A stretch of 64,000 nucleotides of DNA from contig JBANDB010000014.1 of the NCBI GenBank assembly GCA_037576215.1, forward strand, positions 310,001-374,000. The letters run 5' to 3'. Below the pieces are notes generated by a model, which saw only the letters and a list, made by a program, of their open reading frames with translations, did no database searches and had not been told where the DNA came from. This DNA is from Armillaria gallica (lineage: Eukaryota > Basidiomycota > Agaricomycetes > Agaricales > Physalacriaceae). A program made the position numbers and the translations under genes. Below, one piece after another: positions 35,347-46,108 of the stretch (within the stretch, counting starts at the first letter, position 1; each line of letters starts with the position of its first letter).

Positions 35347-35764
35347 GGTAACTTCCCGCAGGATTTAGAAACGCAGACTATTTTCTAAATCTAAAGAAAA
35401 TCAAATTCCGAACATTTAGATTCTATGTTTTCAGACCGTAAGCCAACAATCATCAAACGCGTTATAAAATGCTACCCACCATGTGCCATATTGCCGGGGA
35501 AATGAATATAAAAGAAAAGTGGACCTTCCCCTCCACTGATCCCTTAAGGACGAGAGATATGGTGTCGCGCGACGATTCGAAGGCTACTTCGTAAGCCACA
35601 AGTTCATACGAGCCTAGCAGCAGGAGGAGGTTGCGAATCGAGATTGGCGGACTTTGAAATATCTAGCAACGAAATCTACAACAAGGATTTAGGTCTGGAA
35701 GGGGGGGTCGGAGGGGTCGTCTAGATTAAATTTTAGGAAAGCAGAAATCCTGCGGGAAGTCATC
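35347..35764. mobile_element. 418-bp TIR element (MITE) with 5-bp target duplication
   Basis: The left end GGTAACTTCCCGCAGGATTT and the reverse complement of the right end GATGACTTCCCGCAGGATTT match at 18 of 20 positions. CAATG flanks both sides (35342-35346 and 35765-35769). The paralogous site in unit 2 (43533-43537) has a single CAATG and no insert. There is no transposase frame, so it is non-autonomous. The superfamily is unknown. Confidence 0.9.
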
Positions 35765-35864
35765 CAATGTCTGCCAGAACAGATAGCGATGTCCTTTTGG
35801 TGCGACGGTTACGATCCCAAGCAAGTGCCAAGTGATGAGTCAAAAATACGAAATTTCACACGTG

Positions 35865-36140
35865 TGTAAGCCTGGTACCAGCCTTACAACCGGACGACGA
35901 TCCCTTCGCGGATTCATCCACCTTCACGGATTCACGATAGTGCCGCCGCCGCGGGACCGGATCGACCGATTGTAGTATAGCGTAGGGTAGAGTTGTTCTT
36001 TCTTCCTTCCTTTTCCCCCGTACCACGATACTTACTACCACTCACACATCGTTCTCATTGCGTCCAATACACTCCCTGTTCCTGTTCTTTTGCGTGATTG
36101 TAAGCACCGGTGAGGCTCGCTCTGGAGGGGCAGCCTTTCA
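35865..36140. mobile_element. Solo LTR, 276 bp
   Basis: The element begins TGTAAGCCTGGTACCAGCC and ends CAGCCTTTCA, so it has the TG...CA termini of an LTR. It is flanked by ACGTG (35860-35864) and ACATG (36141-36145), a 5-bp target duplication with one change. Unit 2 reads through this point without it (CACGTGGCTGC near 43630). The first 22 bp form a near palindrome. No internal retrotransposon domain is present, as expected after LTR-LTR recombination. Confidence 0.85.
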
Positions 36141-36145
36141 ACATG

Positions 36146-37314
36146 GCTTCTATTTCAAAACCACAACTTTGACTTTAATGGTCAGTACGGTTCGTTTGTT
36201 GTGCCTTCGACCTGACTGTATTCCTTAAATGCGAACGAGACCTCTATCAAAGATGATGGCGGCCTCTTCCATTCCAAGCTCTCGTATGTACTCTGAACTG
36301 CCAGTCCTGCCAAACTACCTGGTTTCAGCGGCTGCCGGCGTTATTAGTCTAGTTTCTTTCCAGCTGTCTGTTGACGCCAGGTTGGTCTGCGACACCTCGG
36401 AAACTCTTTTGATCGAACACGGTACCATTAATGTACAGATACCTCGTTAATTCGCGCCAGAAGTACCAAAAGGTTTCCCAACTAACAAATGCTTATGTTC
36501 TTCACAGAGTAAATTCCGAGAAAGTCGATGCTGTCAAACATTCATACATCAAAAAGATTGAATCTATCACACAGCGCTTGACTTCCTTGTCGTGACGATG
36601 TATATTCACAACTCGTCGAAATCATCTTCGTTGTCAGCCATCTATCTTTTGGCATGCAGTTGGAGATTCCGTGCATGCTTGTTTTTCGCTTACTTTGAAC
36701 CGTACTGCAAGGTTTAGAGGCGTCGACGTTCAAATTTCAAAGTACAGCCTACCTCGCATGATCATGCACTGGCACAGGAACTCTGTGATGATTCCTTCGA
36801 ATCGCCTTTTGCAATCGTTTGCACAATCGGACGACATATTCATATCTCAATTTCATCATTATTGTTGTTTCTGCTCAGGTTCAAGGTTCAAGTGTTGTCG
36901 TCGAGCGTTTAAGCTCATCGAGTTCTCAATATATTCCACCAAACCATACGATCGACCGACTCGCTCTAGCATCTGGTTCCGCTACGGATCCGGGGGGTTC
37001 TCTTCGACGATGCGCAAACCAATGTATGACTCGCAGACTTTATCCCTTCGCCGCGACCCAAAGTATGGGGTGCGCTGATTTCCCTGCAGCTGAGTTTCTC
37101 CCGTCTAGCCTGTTAGTCCAGCCATGTTGATTCAAGTCACGGTGTTCGCATGCGGAGGAATTGCTATTGGCATTCGTCTAGCGGGCATTAGCCTATTTCG
37201 CTAGGGACTGGACTTGCATTGAATTCGTTATTCCAAACCCAGTTTTCGCTTCAAGCGACAGAATCGATGCGTAGAAACAAATCCGACCGCCTACAAGTTC
37301 AAGTACTTGACTTC
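36146..37314 (+). pseudogene. BAHD-like acyltransferase relic, unit 1
   Basis: The segment at about 36770-37260 aligns with the intact acyltransferase gene (46109-47500) and its upstream region. It retains GGTTCCGCTACGGATCCGG, the FACGG-like segment and the region near the HxxxD motif, where the gene sequence is interrupted by stops and deletions (for example a lost stretch around HPLSD). Upstream sequence 36150-36720 is shared with unit 2 and contains no recognisable domain. Translation is broken at several places, so this is a dead copy. Confidence 0.75.
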
Positions 37315-37322
37315 GAGTCTCG

Positions 37323-39328
37323 GAGGCTATACTGTCCAAAAAATACAATTTACTCCAGTAACTACTGGGGAACTGTAAAACAATTTACCTAGTAACTACT
37401 GAAGCTGTCAAAAATACAATTCGTACAGTCTGTAGAATTGTATTTATATTGATGTGTTCTCGGTAAAATGTATCTCAGATTGATTTTCGGCCGCTGTATG
37501 CCCATTGTATGCGTCGTATTAATCCCATCGGTCCGCTCTCAGCTACGTCATCAGTGCACGCAAGTGTACCAGATTGGTGCCGAATTTCCCGTGTTTCCCC
37601 GCCCTCCCATTCATCGCTTGGGTCCCAAAACAAGAAACGCAGGCCTGAAAATAATATTCCACGCATTGCTCAACGCCCACCCATGGCATATTTTGGGTGA
37701 ATGCGTCGGCGTGCGCTTGGATGTGCCTACCGTGGGAATATAGTATTCCCAATCCAATAGGCTTGGAATCTTGGATAAAATATTTGTATAATCTGCTCTT
37801 TTAGATACAGAATGTGCACTGGTACAATATATGAAGACTCTGTAAGTTTCTTTCTCAATGCATGTAGGACTAGTGAGAGAAGAACATTTTGAGCTGATTT
37901 CCGGAATTTGCCGGACAGCCCCTCAATCACTCACAGTGACCAATGAGTCGCAATTGTACAGTCAATGTAGCTCTTCTAGCGCGCCAATTTTTACAAGGTG
38001 GTGTCTATTAGTATTCATATTTTATATATAGCTTTTTCGTCCCCATTCTGTATCTGATTCAAAGATAAATATGAATTACATTGTGAAATGCAAATGCAAC
38101 ACATCCTTCACCCCACAGTACACATTCGAACGAGAATACAGAGTCTGTAAAAGTATGGATTTCACTTATTCTGGGTGGCATATATCTGAAAAGGCACCTG
38201 CCCTGAGCCTCCGACGCAATAACTTTTTTTCGGTCAGACAATCAGACGAAAGTGCACCAAGGTAGAATATGAACGTACATTTTCTAAGCAATGAAGTGAA
38301 TAACGAGGTTTATACAAGTGGATCTCTGTAAATTGGACACTATGTTTGGACAACACAAAGCATGATATTGCATCTGCACCTCATCCGGACCTTGGTGATG
38401 GTATATAGAACTGCACAAAATGGATATACTCTAACAAATGGCGGTTTATCAACTATGAAACACATATTAATCAAGGTTGGGATGTATTTCATACACAAAA
38501 AACTACATAAATATACTCTACACTGCCATAATACTATATTCCGATGATTTTTGAGGCCACAGAAGGGATGAATTGAGCAGAGGATGCGTCCCGAGCATGT
38601 ATTCCGCTCGCTCAATCGCTCCGGTCCGTGAAACCGCAGAGTGATCGAGTGGCTGTGTCGCTTCTTTTCTGCTTCTTTCCTCACTATACGCCTATCGCAT
38701 AGTTCCCCATCCGCCTCCCTTGCTCATTTCAATGGGCCCAAGGTATATTTTATTTACTTATCATGTCAATAAAATCTTTATAGATACTTTCGGACGGCGG
38801 GCGACGTCGACAACATGCACACCTTTTTAGGCGTTATGTTGTGATGAGCGTGCCCAAATTCATGGCTACGCGACCACGGGTACCCCCACCGCTACCCACC
38901 ACTTGGCATCATCACTGTTGCGCGCCTACTCCCTCGGCCTGTCCCGACGCACACATTCTCCTGCATGTCTCACCCCTTTCGACAGTGCAACAACCCCCAC
39001 GTCCTCACAGTCCCCGTTTTCGACCATACCTGATAGCAATGACCACCGTCGACGCCTACAACCCGCCGTGCCCGCCCACCGGCACATATTTATTGTTGAT
39101 TATATATATTTAAATACTATATGTATCTACTTATTTAATGATGCAATATTATCTTAATACGTGGCCAGGGAGGTAAAGGGGGCAGGTTACATGAAAAAAT
39201 GATCAGAGACGATACCGGTTGCGACGTGAAAGACAGGCTGACAGCCCTACTATAGTTATTGGAGAAATTGTACTTACGGTTGCCCCGATAACTACTGGAG
39301 AAATTAAATTTACCTGTCAGGATAGGTT
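37323..39328. mobile_element. 2.0-kb non-autonomous DNA transposon-like insertion, 8-bp target duplication
   Basis: GAGTCTCG is present on both sides (37315-37322 and 39329-39336), and once, with no insert, in unit 2 at 44538-44545. Eight-base target duplications are typical of hAT elements. The ends share imperfect inverted similarity with repeated subterminal motifs of the type CCAGTAACTACTGGGG. Internal frames such as 37468-37743 show no transposase motif. An hAT origin is inferred only from the duplication length. Confidence 0.75.
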
Positions 39329-39419
39329 GAGTCTCGAGCCATATCGTCGCTACGACTTTTACTGAGATGTCGGCCTTGCTGAAAATGGAGAGCCTAGAAC
39401 TGAGATCAGGAAGAACACG

Positions 39420-40493
39420 TTAATATGCGTCCATACGCATGAAAATATAAAAACGGAGGCCAAAATATTTTGGAAAATCACTAGGTAGACCGCAGGCAGC
39501 GATTTGGGTGCGAGATAGTGATGCAACAACCTTTTCCGAAGAAAAAGAGTGCTGCGCTAGCTCAATAGACATTAACGCGGCAACGTCAAAGGTGAGCCTA
39601 TCGCCCAGCTTGATGACCAGACGACCACGCTGCTCGAGAAATGGAGAATGACTCACAAGCCCTTCCTGCAAGACGACATTCAATTCTATTTCCAATTTGA
39701 TTGTACAACAGACTCTTCATTTATATGATACACAAAAAAGTCAGGAATCTGGGAATGGTACATAAATGTGTAATCTTCTGAAATGTGTATACGAAAACGA
39801 GTAACGATTTGACACGGTCTTAGAGCGTTCCTCAACACGACGCCCTTGCTGTGAGGTAAGTGTCGCAGCACTTCCATGGCCTTGGAATAAAGACAGTTAG
39901 ATTCGCACTGGCGTAGCTTACTGCAATTATCACCATGAATCATACTCCACATGTAGTCGTCTGGTTCTATTTGGATTTCACACTTGCTAAAACGGATATT
40001 GGTTGCACTAGATAATAACGTTGAGAGCGATGGGGTGACGGAGGGAACCAACGGTTTAGGGCGCGGAAAAACGCGTCTAGAACAACGATAAGGATAGGTC
40101 AGGATAGAATGAAGGCGGCGTCACTCGCTCGCTTCAGTGACTTGTCGCCACTGGTCACTATACGCCCTCCATTGGGCTGGCGATGAATTAGTACGAGTCG
40201 TGAGAAAGATCTGCAACTCACCTATTTGGGCTTGAGTTCTGTCAATTAGGAAAGACCAGACAAGGATGGCGACAGCCTTTCTATTAGCAGATATATCAAC
40301 ATCACCCTGGGACCTGATACGACTCAGCTCCTCCTGCCCATCCTTCCTCTTGGGCAGCGTCCCGAGACTGAGCATGAGAAGATGCGCCTCGAATTTGTGT
40401 TGCATGCAGAGACCGTGGATGACGGCAAGAGCAGATGTGTCCGGTAGCGTACAGCGGTAAAGTGTATGGTGTTCTGCAAGTCGCTGGGTGGAG
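39420..40493 (-). pseudogene. Unknown gene, unit-1 copy, 5' end removed by the duplication junction
   Basis: This copy matches the gene at 44568-45744 but loses its first ~80 codons. At 40493/40494 the coding sequence (SDLQNT, then HTLYRCTLPDTSALAVIHGL) runs into the sequence that flanks M35 copy B. Its 3' part looks better preserved than in the other copy. Exon 2 reads LLSSATNIRFSKCEIQIEPD then PCQIVTRFRIHISEDYTF and ends VVQSNWK. A further open stretch (IELNVVLQEGLVSHSPFLEQ) extends to 39420. No domain was recognised. The frame upstream of the junction (MYKVSAHLGSKEIQRNEWER) is noncoding flank read as protein. Confidence 0.65.
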
Positions 40494-41509
40494 TGTTTAA
40501 AAGATGCGGCCGAACAAGAGACCGAGTCGCCTCCAAGTCGCCTATCCCTTGACCTCTCCCATTCATTTCTTTGTATTTCTTTTGATCCCAGGTGAGCAGA
40601 AACTTTATACATAGAATTATCAGGACGTATAGAATAGCTTAAAATTTCTTACAGCTTCCGCGCACCATGATTTTTCGAAGTTAAAAGTGACCGTCTGCCA
40701 CCTCTTGTCAACGCGTCCGGCCCGTCTGTGTTATTTTTATCTATGACACCCCACGACATTGCCGGACCTCGTTGCCATTAACAGCTAAGGTATGTCATAG
40801 AATTCCCCGCTAACTAGAGTATCGAGAGTCAAAACAATGATCACAAAAGGGAAAATTCAAACGATAACTTGAAGTTTTACCATGAGCTTACTGGTACTCA
40901 TTACACGGTAACCGAAACAGTATTGCACAATGATCTCGCGGTAGTCGCATTTTCAGACATCTGCAGCACGACGGGAAATGTGTTTTTACACTTCGCATCT
41001 ATACAAGCCAAATAACGATTGATGTCCTCATCGGCTTGTAAAAGACGACAACGCTGGCATCTGAAGAAGCCTCAGAGCCTAATATTTACGTCTTAGATAA
41101 GGCAGGGGACGAATCATCACCGATATCGATGGACGCTAGCGCTGGAAGAGGGAGTAGATGTTGCAGATTTCCCACGGATGAGTCTGGGCTTCATTTCGTG
41201 CACCTTCGAACCTTGGAAGCTCCAAGTATCTCTCGAAATTCATATCGGAGCGACTTTGGTCCTATGACTTTCAATCATGTGTAATCGCATCATGAGGTGG
41301 ACAGGATATTTGATTTGTACTACTTGCCATGTGGTTCAAATCTCTGATGTTTTCCGAGCTCAACACTTACTTAAATCGAACTAGACGGGTTTCAAATGTA
41401 CATTAGTTTTTGCGTTGTTTCAACTGGAAGACGTGCGAGAAAAACACCAAAAAGAAAGTTCCATTCCGGCCAAGTAGTACTTACTACTAGCACTCCTTTA
41501 AAGATACAT

Positions 41510-42830
41510 TTAAGACTGCGCAGGGTTGTTCTCTGCGAAATATTCATGGTTGTCAGCGTTCTCGATGGCTTCGCTGGGGTTGCTCGACGCGAGGGACTTT
41601 GCTGCACTCTGACCATAGACGTAATCTTGGGTACTACCGATGATCGTGAAGTGAGAGGACTCGTGGATCAAAGTTCCACCCTAAGTAGAAGCACAATCAG
41701 CTGTGGTTGTCGGAGAAAAACAACGTAAAGGAAACATTACCCTGGAGTCGGTGCCAGTAGTGGTGGTCTGCCAGAAGACGCCGCAGAGATAGATAGTTCC
41801 GAACCTAGAGATTATCAGCACAGATCACTGTTCACAGATAATGATCATACTCAGAAGGGTAAACGTAGGCGTAGACATCGGACTCGGTACAAGTACAGTC
41901 GTATTCGTAGTTAGCGTAAGGGTGGGCAAGCATGTTGGAGTAGTGCGAGAGGACGGTAGAGTGGCGAGCGCTGGTGTAGGTTCCGAACCAGGTGACATAT
42001 CGCGTGGTACTGGCCGTGTGCGACGAGAGGTAGCTATTGACGTGGTATTGGCGAAGAAACGATTTGAAAATGTGAATGTAAAGCTTACTCATAAGAGCTT
42101 TGGGCGTAGGTCTGGGCAGCAGCAGCGGCCGAGACAAGGGTGGTCTGCCTGGAGGACGTGCAGCCATTATAGCTGATCCTCTTACCGAGATCGGAGCGGC
42201 GAGCGATCGCTAGCGTGCCACTGATCTTAGCAGTATGCTGCTGCGTGTCGGCGTTGATGCTGGCGAGCTCATTGGTGTCGGGATCGACATAATAGAAGAG
42301 ACTGGAAGGCTCGATGCTATATGATGCTTCGCCAGAGCCAGTGAAGTTGTAGGCAGCGCCCACTAAGGAGCGATTAGTACTTATTATCCTTGAAGTTGCG
42401 AAGAAAACGCACAGGCATGGTTGACGGTGACAGATTCACCAGGTGCAAGGACCGTAAAGGAAGAATCCGCATTCTTCTTCACGACGTAGTCAGGATCGTA
42501 CTTGACCTTGACACCAGTGAAAGCGGGGGATCCATTATCGCTGCTGATGTCGAAAGTGTGGGTGGCGAATTTCGACGACAAGATACTGGAAGGGTCGTTA
42601 AGGATCTTCAATGTCATATCACCGGTGTTAGTGAGAGTTGCGGCCACATTGAGATTCTCGACATCAACCACAGAATCAGCACCTACGATGGTCGTCAGGA
42701 TAATCTGTGATGCAAACGCTGATAGAAAGACAATACCGGAAAGTGAGAGAGAAAGTCCCGGGGCGGCGGATACAGCGACCGCGGAGAGGCAGAGAGAGTA
42801 CAAGAAGGAGCGAACTGAGAGGGAGAACAT
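41510..42830 (-). CDS. M35 deuterolysin-type metalloendopeptidase, copy B
   Basis: Paralogue of copy A with the same exon plan: ATG at 42830 (MFSLSVRSFLYSLCLSAVAV), then a stop-free 54-nt first intron. Propeptide and catalytic domain are complete. The motifs are GTLIHESSHF for zinc binding, GSTQDYVYGQ for the Asp ligand region and YDCTCTESDVYAYVYPSEFG. The end is NADNHEYFAENNPAQ at 41510, where HEYF is the family form and copy A has YEYF. Changes between the copies are scattered substitutions (for example T/H, A/E, STRH/SARH) without frameshifts, so both have stayed under coding constraint. Expected to be secreted. Confidence 0.9.
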
Positions 42831-42888
42831 GGCTACAGTTGACAACCTAGTAGACCGGTGATGAACGCTCTCTTTGTTTTCTTCCGAC

Positions 42889-42895
42889 CTTTATA
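42889..42895 (-). promoter_or_regulatory. Putative TATA box of M35 copy B
   Basis: The minus strand reads CGCGTATAAAGGTC, about 60 bp upstream of the ATG at 42830. It is preserved identically in copy A. Confidence 0.55.
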
Positions 42896-44280
42896 CGCGC
42901 AGGTCGACCAGCACGCCGAGATAAGACCAAACCAGTTTCATATCGCGACGCGAGCACCATATTGCTTGTGGCTTCTTTGGACCATCAATAGGGTCCTGTA
43001 CATGTGTATGTATTACACCGAGAACGGACACCATGCAGGCAGAAGTGCAGGATTTGTATGCTTGATGATCCACAATCAAGGCTCATGCTGGCTGTCTACC
43101 ACTGGTCATGAAGCACAAATCCGTAGGAAGACGACAACACCCTAGTCAGATTCAGCGATTATGGGGTCGTTGCATAGGCAACATAGGGCTATTGTGTCGT
43201 CTCGAGTCTTAGAAAGTCGGCCACGACGCTGTGAAGGCCAGAAGCAGCGAACGCAGAGAAGACTATCCCGGAACTATGACGGTGCTGCAGAAAGAACTGC
43301 CTGGCCGGCACAAAATCCCCGGATTAGACATTCGAAGAGAACACTAGTTATTCCATCGCGTCATTGGTGCATGAGTACATGACCGTTGACAAGGACATGC
43401 TTAGGATCTCGACCGACCAGAAAGCCCTCGTGATATGCAGAACACGCACTGATAAAGCACTGAAGCAAGTGGTAAGGTCCGATAGCCATACGCGCGCATG
43501 GTAGACAAACATGAGCCACCAAATTGCAATGACAATGTCTGCCAGAACAGATAGCGATGTCCTTTTGTGCGACGGTTACGATCATGCCAAGCAAGTGCCA
43601 AGTGATGAGTCAAAAATACGACAATTCACACGTGGCTGCTATTTCAAAATCACAATTCGACTTTAACGGTCAGTACGGTTCGTTTGTTGCGCCTTCGACC
43701 CGACTGAATGCCTTAAATAGCGAACGAGACAGCCTCTATCAAAGATGATGGCGGCCTCTTCCATTTTCAGCTCTCGTATGTGCTCTGAGCTGCCAGTGTT
43801 GCCAAACCACCTGGTTTCAGCGGCTGCCGGCGTTACTAAGTAGTCTAGTTTCTTTCCAGCTGTCTGTTGACGCCAGGTTAGTCTGCGACACCTCGGAAAC
43901 TCTTTTGATCGAACACAGCTCCTTTAATGTACAGATACCTCGCGCCAGAAGTACCAAAAGGTTTCCCTTCACGCTTCCAGGTTTCCCAACTAACAAATGC
44001 TTATGTCCTTCACAGAGCAAATTCCGATGCTGTCAAATATTTCATACATCAAAAAGATTGAATCTATCACACAGCGCTTGAGTTCCTTGTCGTGACGATG
44101 TCTGAAAATGTATATTCACTACTCGTCGAAATCATCTTCGTTGTCAGCCGCCTATCTTTTGGCATACAGTTGGAGCTTCCGTGCATGCTTGTTTTTCGCT
44201 TACTTTGAACCGTACTGCAAGGTTTAGAGACGTCGATGTTTAAGTTTCAAGGTACAGCCTACCTCGCATGATCATGCACC

Positions 44281-44490
44281 TGATTTGCCTGCAGCTGAGT
44301 TTCTCCCGTCTAGCCTGTTAGCCCCCGAGGGTCCAGCCATGTTGATTCAAGACCCGGTGTTCGCATGCGGGGGAATTACTATTGGCATTCGCCTAGCGGA
44401 CATTAGCCCATTTCGCTAGGGACTGGGCTTGCATTGAACTCGTTATTCCAAACCCAGTTTTCAACCCCTAGCTTCATGCGACAGAATCGA
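44281..44490 (+). pseudogene. BAHD-like acyltransferase relic, unit 2
   Basis: About 200 bp match the middle of the intact acyltransferase (the stretch around GPAMLVQVTTFACGGTAIGI and the following HPLSD region). In-frame stops and losses are present, for example a stop where the family reads AMLVQ. The 5' part still present in unit 1 has been deleted here. Confidence 0.75.
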
Positions 44491-44567
44491 TGCATAGAAG
44501 CAATTCCGACCGCCTACAGGTTCAAGTTCTTGACTTTGAGTCTCGAGCCATATCGTTGCTACGACTT

Positions 44568-45744
44568 TTATTGAGATGTCGGCCGTGCTGACAATGGAGA
44601 GAACTGAGACCAGGAAGAACACGTCAAAGGTGAGCCTATCGAACCTCGCCCAACTTGACGACCAGACGACGACGCTGCTCGAGAAATGGAAAATGACTCA
44701 CAAGCCTTTCCTGCAAGACAACATTCAGTTCTGTTTCCAATTTGATTGTACAACAGACTGTTGATTTTATGACAGGAATCTGGGAATGATATATAAATGT
44801 GTAATATTCTATAATGTGTATACGAAAACGAGTGAACGATTTGACACGGTTTTAGAGCGTTCTTCAACACGGCGCCTTTGCTGTGAGGTAAATGTCGCAG
44901 CACTTGCATGGCCTTGGAATAAAGAAGGTCAGATTCGCCCTGGCGTAGCTTACTGCAATTTTCACCATGAATCATACTCCACATGTAGTCGTCTGGTTCT
45001 ATTTGGATTTCAAACTTGCGAAAACGGATGTTGGTTGCACTAGATAACAAAGTTGAGAGCGATGGGGATGACGGAGGGAACCAACGGTTTAGGGCGCGGA
45101 AAAACACGCCTAGAACAACGATAAGGATAGGTCAGGATAGAATGAAGGCGGCGTCACTCACTCGCTTCAGTGACTTGTCGCCACTGGTCACTATACGCCC
45201 TCCATTGGGCTGGCGATGAATTAGTACGAGTCGTGAGAAAGATCTGCAACTCACCTATTTGGGCTTGAGTTCTGTCAATTAGGAAAGACCAGACAAGGAT
45301 GGCGATAGCCTTTCTACTAGCAGATATATCAACATCACCCTGGGACCTGATACGACTCAGCTCCTCCTGCCCATCCTTCCTCTTGGGCAGCGTCCCGAGA
45401 CTGAGCATGAGAAGATGCGCCTCGAATTTGTGTTGCATGCAGAGACCGTGGATGACGGCAAGAGCAGACGTGTCTCGGTAGTATACGGCGGTAAAGTGTA
45501 AGGTGTTCTGCAGGTCGCTGGGCGGAGGGGCTTTTGCGATGGGCGACTCGTAGAATTCTTGGAGGGCGTTGTAGAGGGCAGGGGAACGGAGGGAGTAGAT
45601 ATCTGTTGCGGAGGGCGGGAGGGCACAGTAGTTGGGGATGTAGGGGCCGTACTCGAAAGACATGTCGAGGGTGACGTAGTTGCTATGTCCGAATTGGGCG
45701 TGCGTTGAGCGTGGATCTAGATACACGAACGAGGGGTGCGACAT
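44568..45744 (-). CDS. Unknown conserved-looking gene, unit-2 copy
   Basis: The ATG at 45744 begins MSHPSFVYLDPRSTHAQFGH. Exon 1 runs to 45162, with a 52-nt intron 45110-45161 (GTGAGT...CTAG, phase 1). Exon 2 starts VFFRALNRWFPPSSPSLSTL and includes EPDDYMWSMIHGE and VLRHLPHSKGAVLKNALKPC. After CQIV a one-base insertion relative to unit 1 changes the frame, so the C-terminus to 44568 is probably not authentic. No domain, signal peptide or membrane helix was recognised. The N-terminal half (ALAVIHGLCMQHKFEAHLLM, IAILVWSFLIDRTQAQIGEL) is helical. Because the two copies keep opposite ends intact, neither seems to be a complete ancestral gene. A start at 45795 is also possible. Confidence 0.5.
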
Positions 45745-46108
45745 CGTCGGAGTGAGAGAAGAGGTGGACTTTTTCCACTTCAATATATTTAGCATTCGTC
45801 GGCCAGTCGTATGACGTCAAGGTAGCGGGCCGGCATTACCTGGTCATCCAAAAATGGGAACGGTCAAGTGTAACTTGAACATGTCTGGACTTCACAGTGG
45901 GAGACTGGAACTCTGCGACGATTCATCCGAATCGTCTTTCGCAATGGTTTGCACAAGATGATAAGTTCATATCTCGGTTCCGTCACCATCGCGTTAACGT
46001 TCATCAGTGCAAACGCGTTCAAGGCGGACCCGGAATGGTTCTGACTCAGGTCAGTGTATATATTCGATGGTAAAAATCCATTTATCACAGTAGTGGATTT
46101 CCATCTTC

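Larger units (their letters stand above)
32322..40493. repeat. Tandem segmental duplication, unit 1
   Basis: The left edge (TGTTTAAAAGAAGCGGCCG at 32322) recurs at 40494, and the right edge matches up to about 45526. The unit holds M35 copy A, acyltransferase relics and the 3' part of an unknown gene. It is 8.17 kb against 5.03 kb for unit 2. The difference is explained by three insertions (35347-35764, 35865-36140, 37323-39328) and by deletions in unit 2. Long stretches align almost base for base with unit 2. Confidence 0.9.
40494..45526. repeat. Tandem segmental duplication, unit 2
   Basis: Second copy of the segment starting TGTTTAAAAGATGCGGCCG. It carries M35 copy B and the empty sites for all three unit-1 insertions (43533-43537, about 43630, 44538-44545). 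It has two deletions relative to unit 1: one opposite 36770-37075, and one opposite 39420-39585 with ACGT at both breakpoints. Confidence 0.9.

Noticed and set aside
37468..37743. Candidate transposase remnant within the 2-kb insertion
   Set aside because: No hAT, DDE or BED-type motif could be seen, so no transposase is claimed.
39420..39585. 165-bp insertion in unit 1 with ACGT duplication
   Set aside because: The unit-1 sequence continues the reading frame of the unknown gene, so a microhomology-flanked deletion in unit 2 explains it better than a transposon.
32322..45526. RIP-like C-to-T mutation of the duplicated units
   Set aside because: Differences between the units are mixed substitutions and indels, and both M35 frames stay intact; no TA-rich decay is visible by eye.
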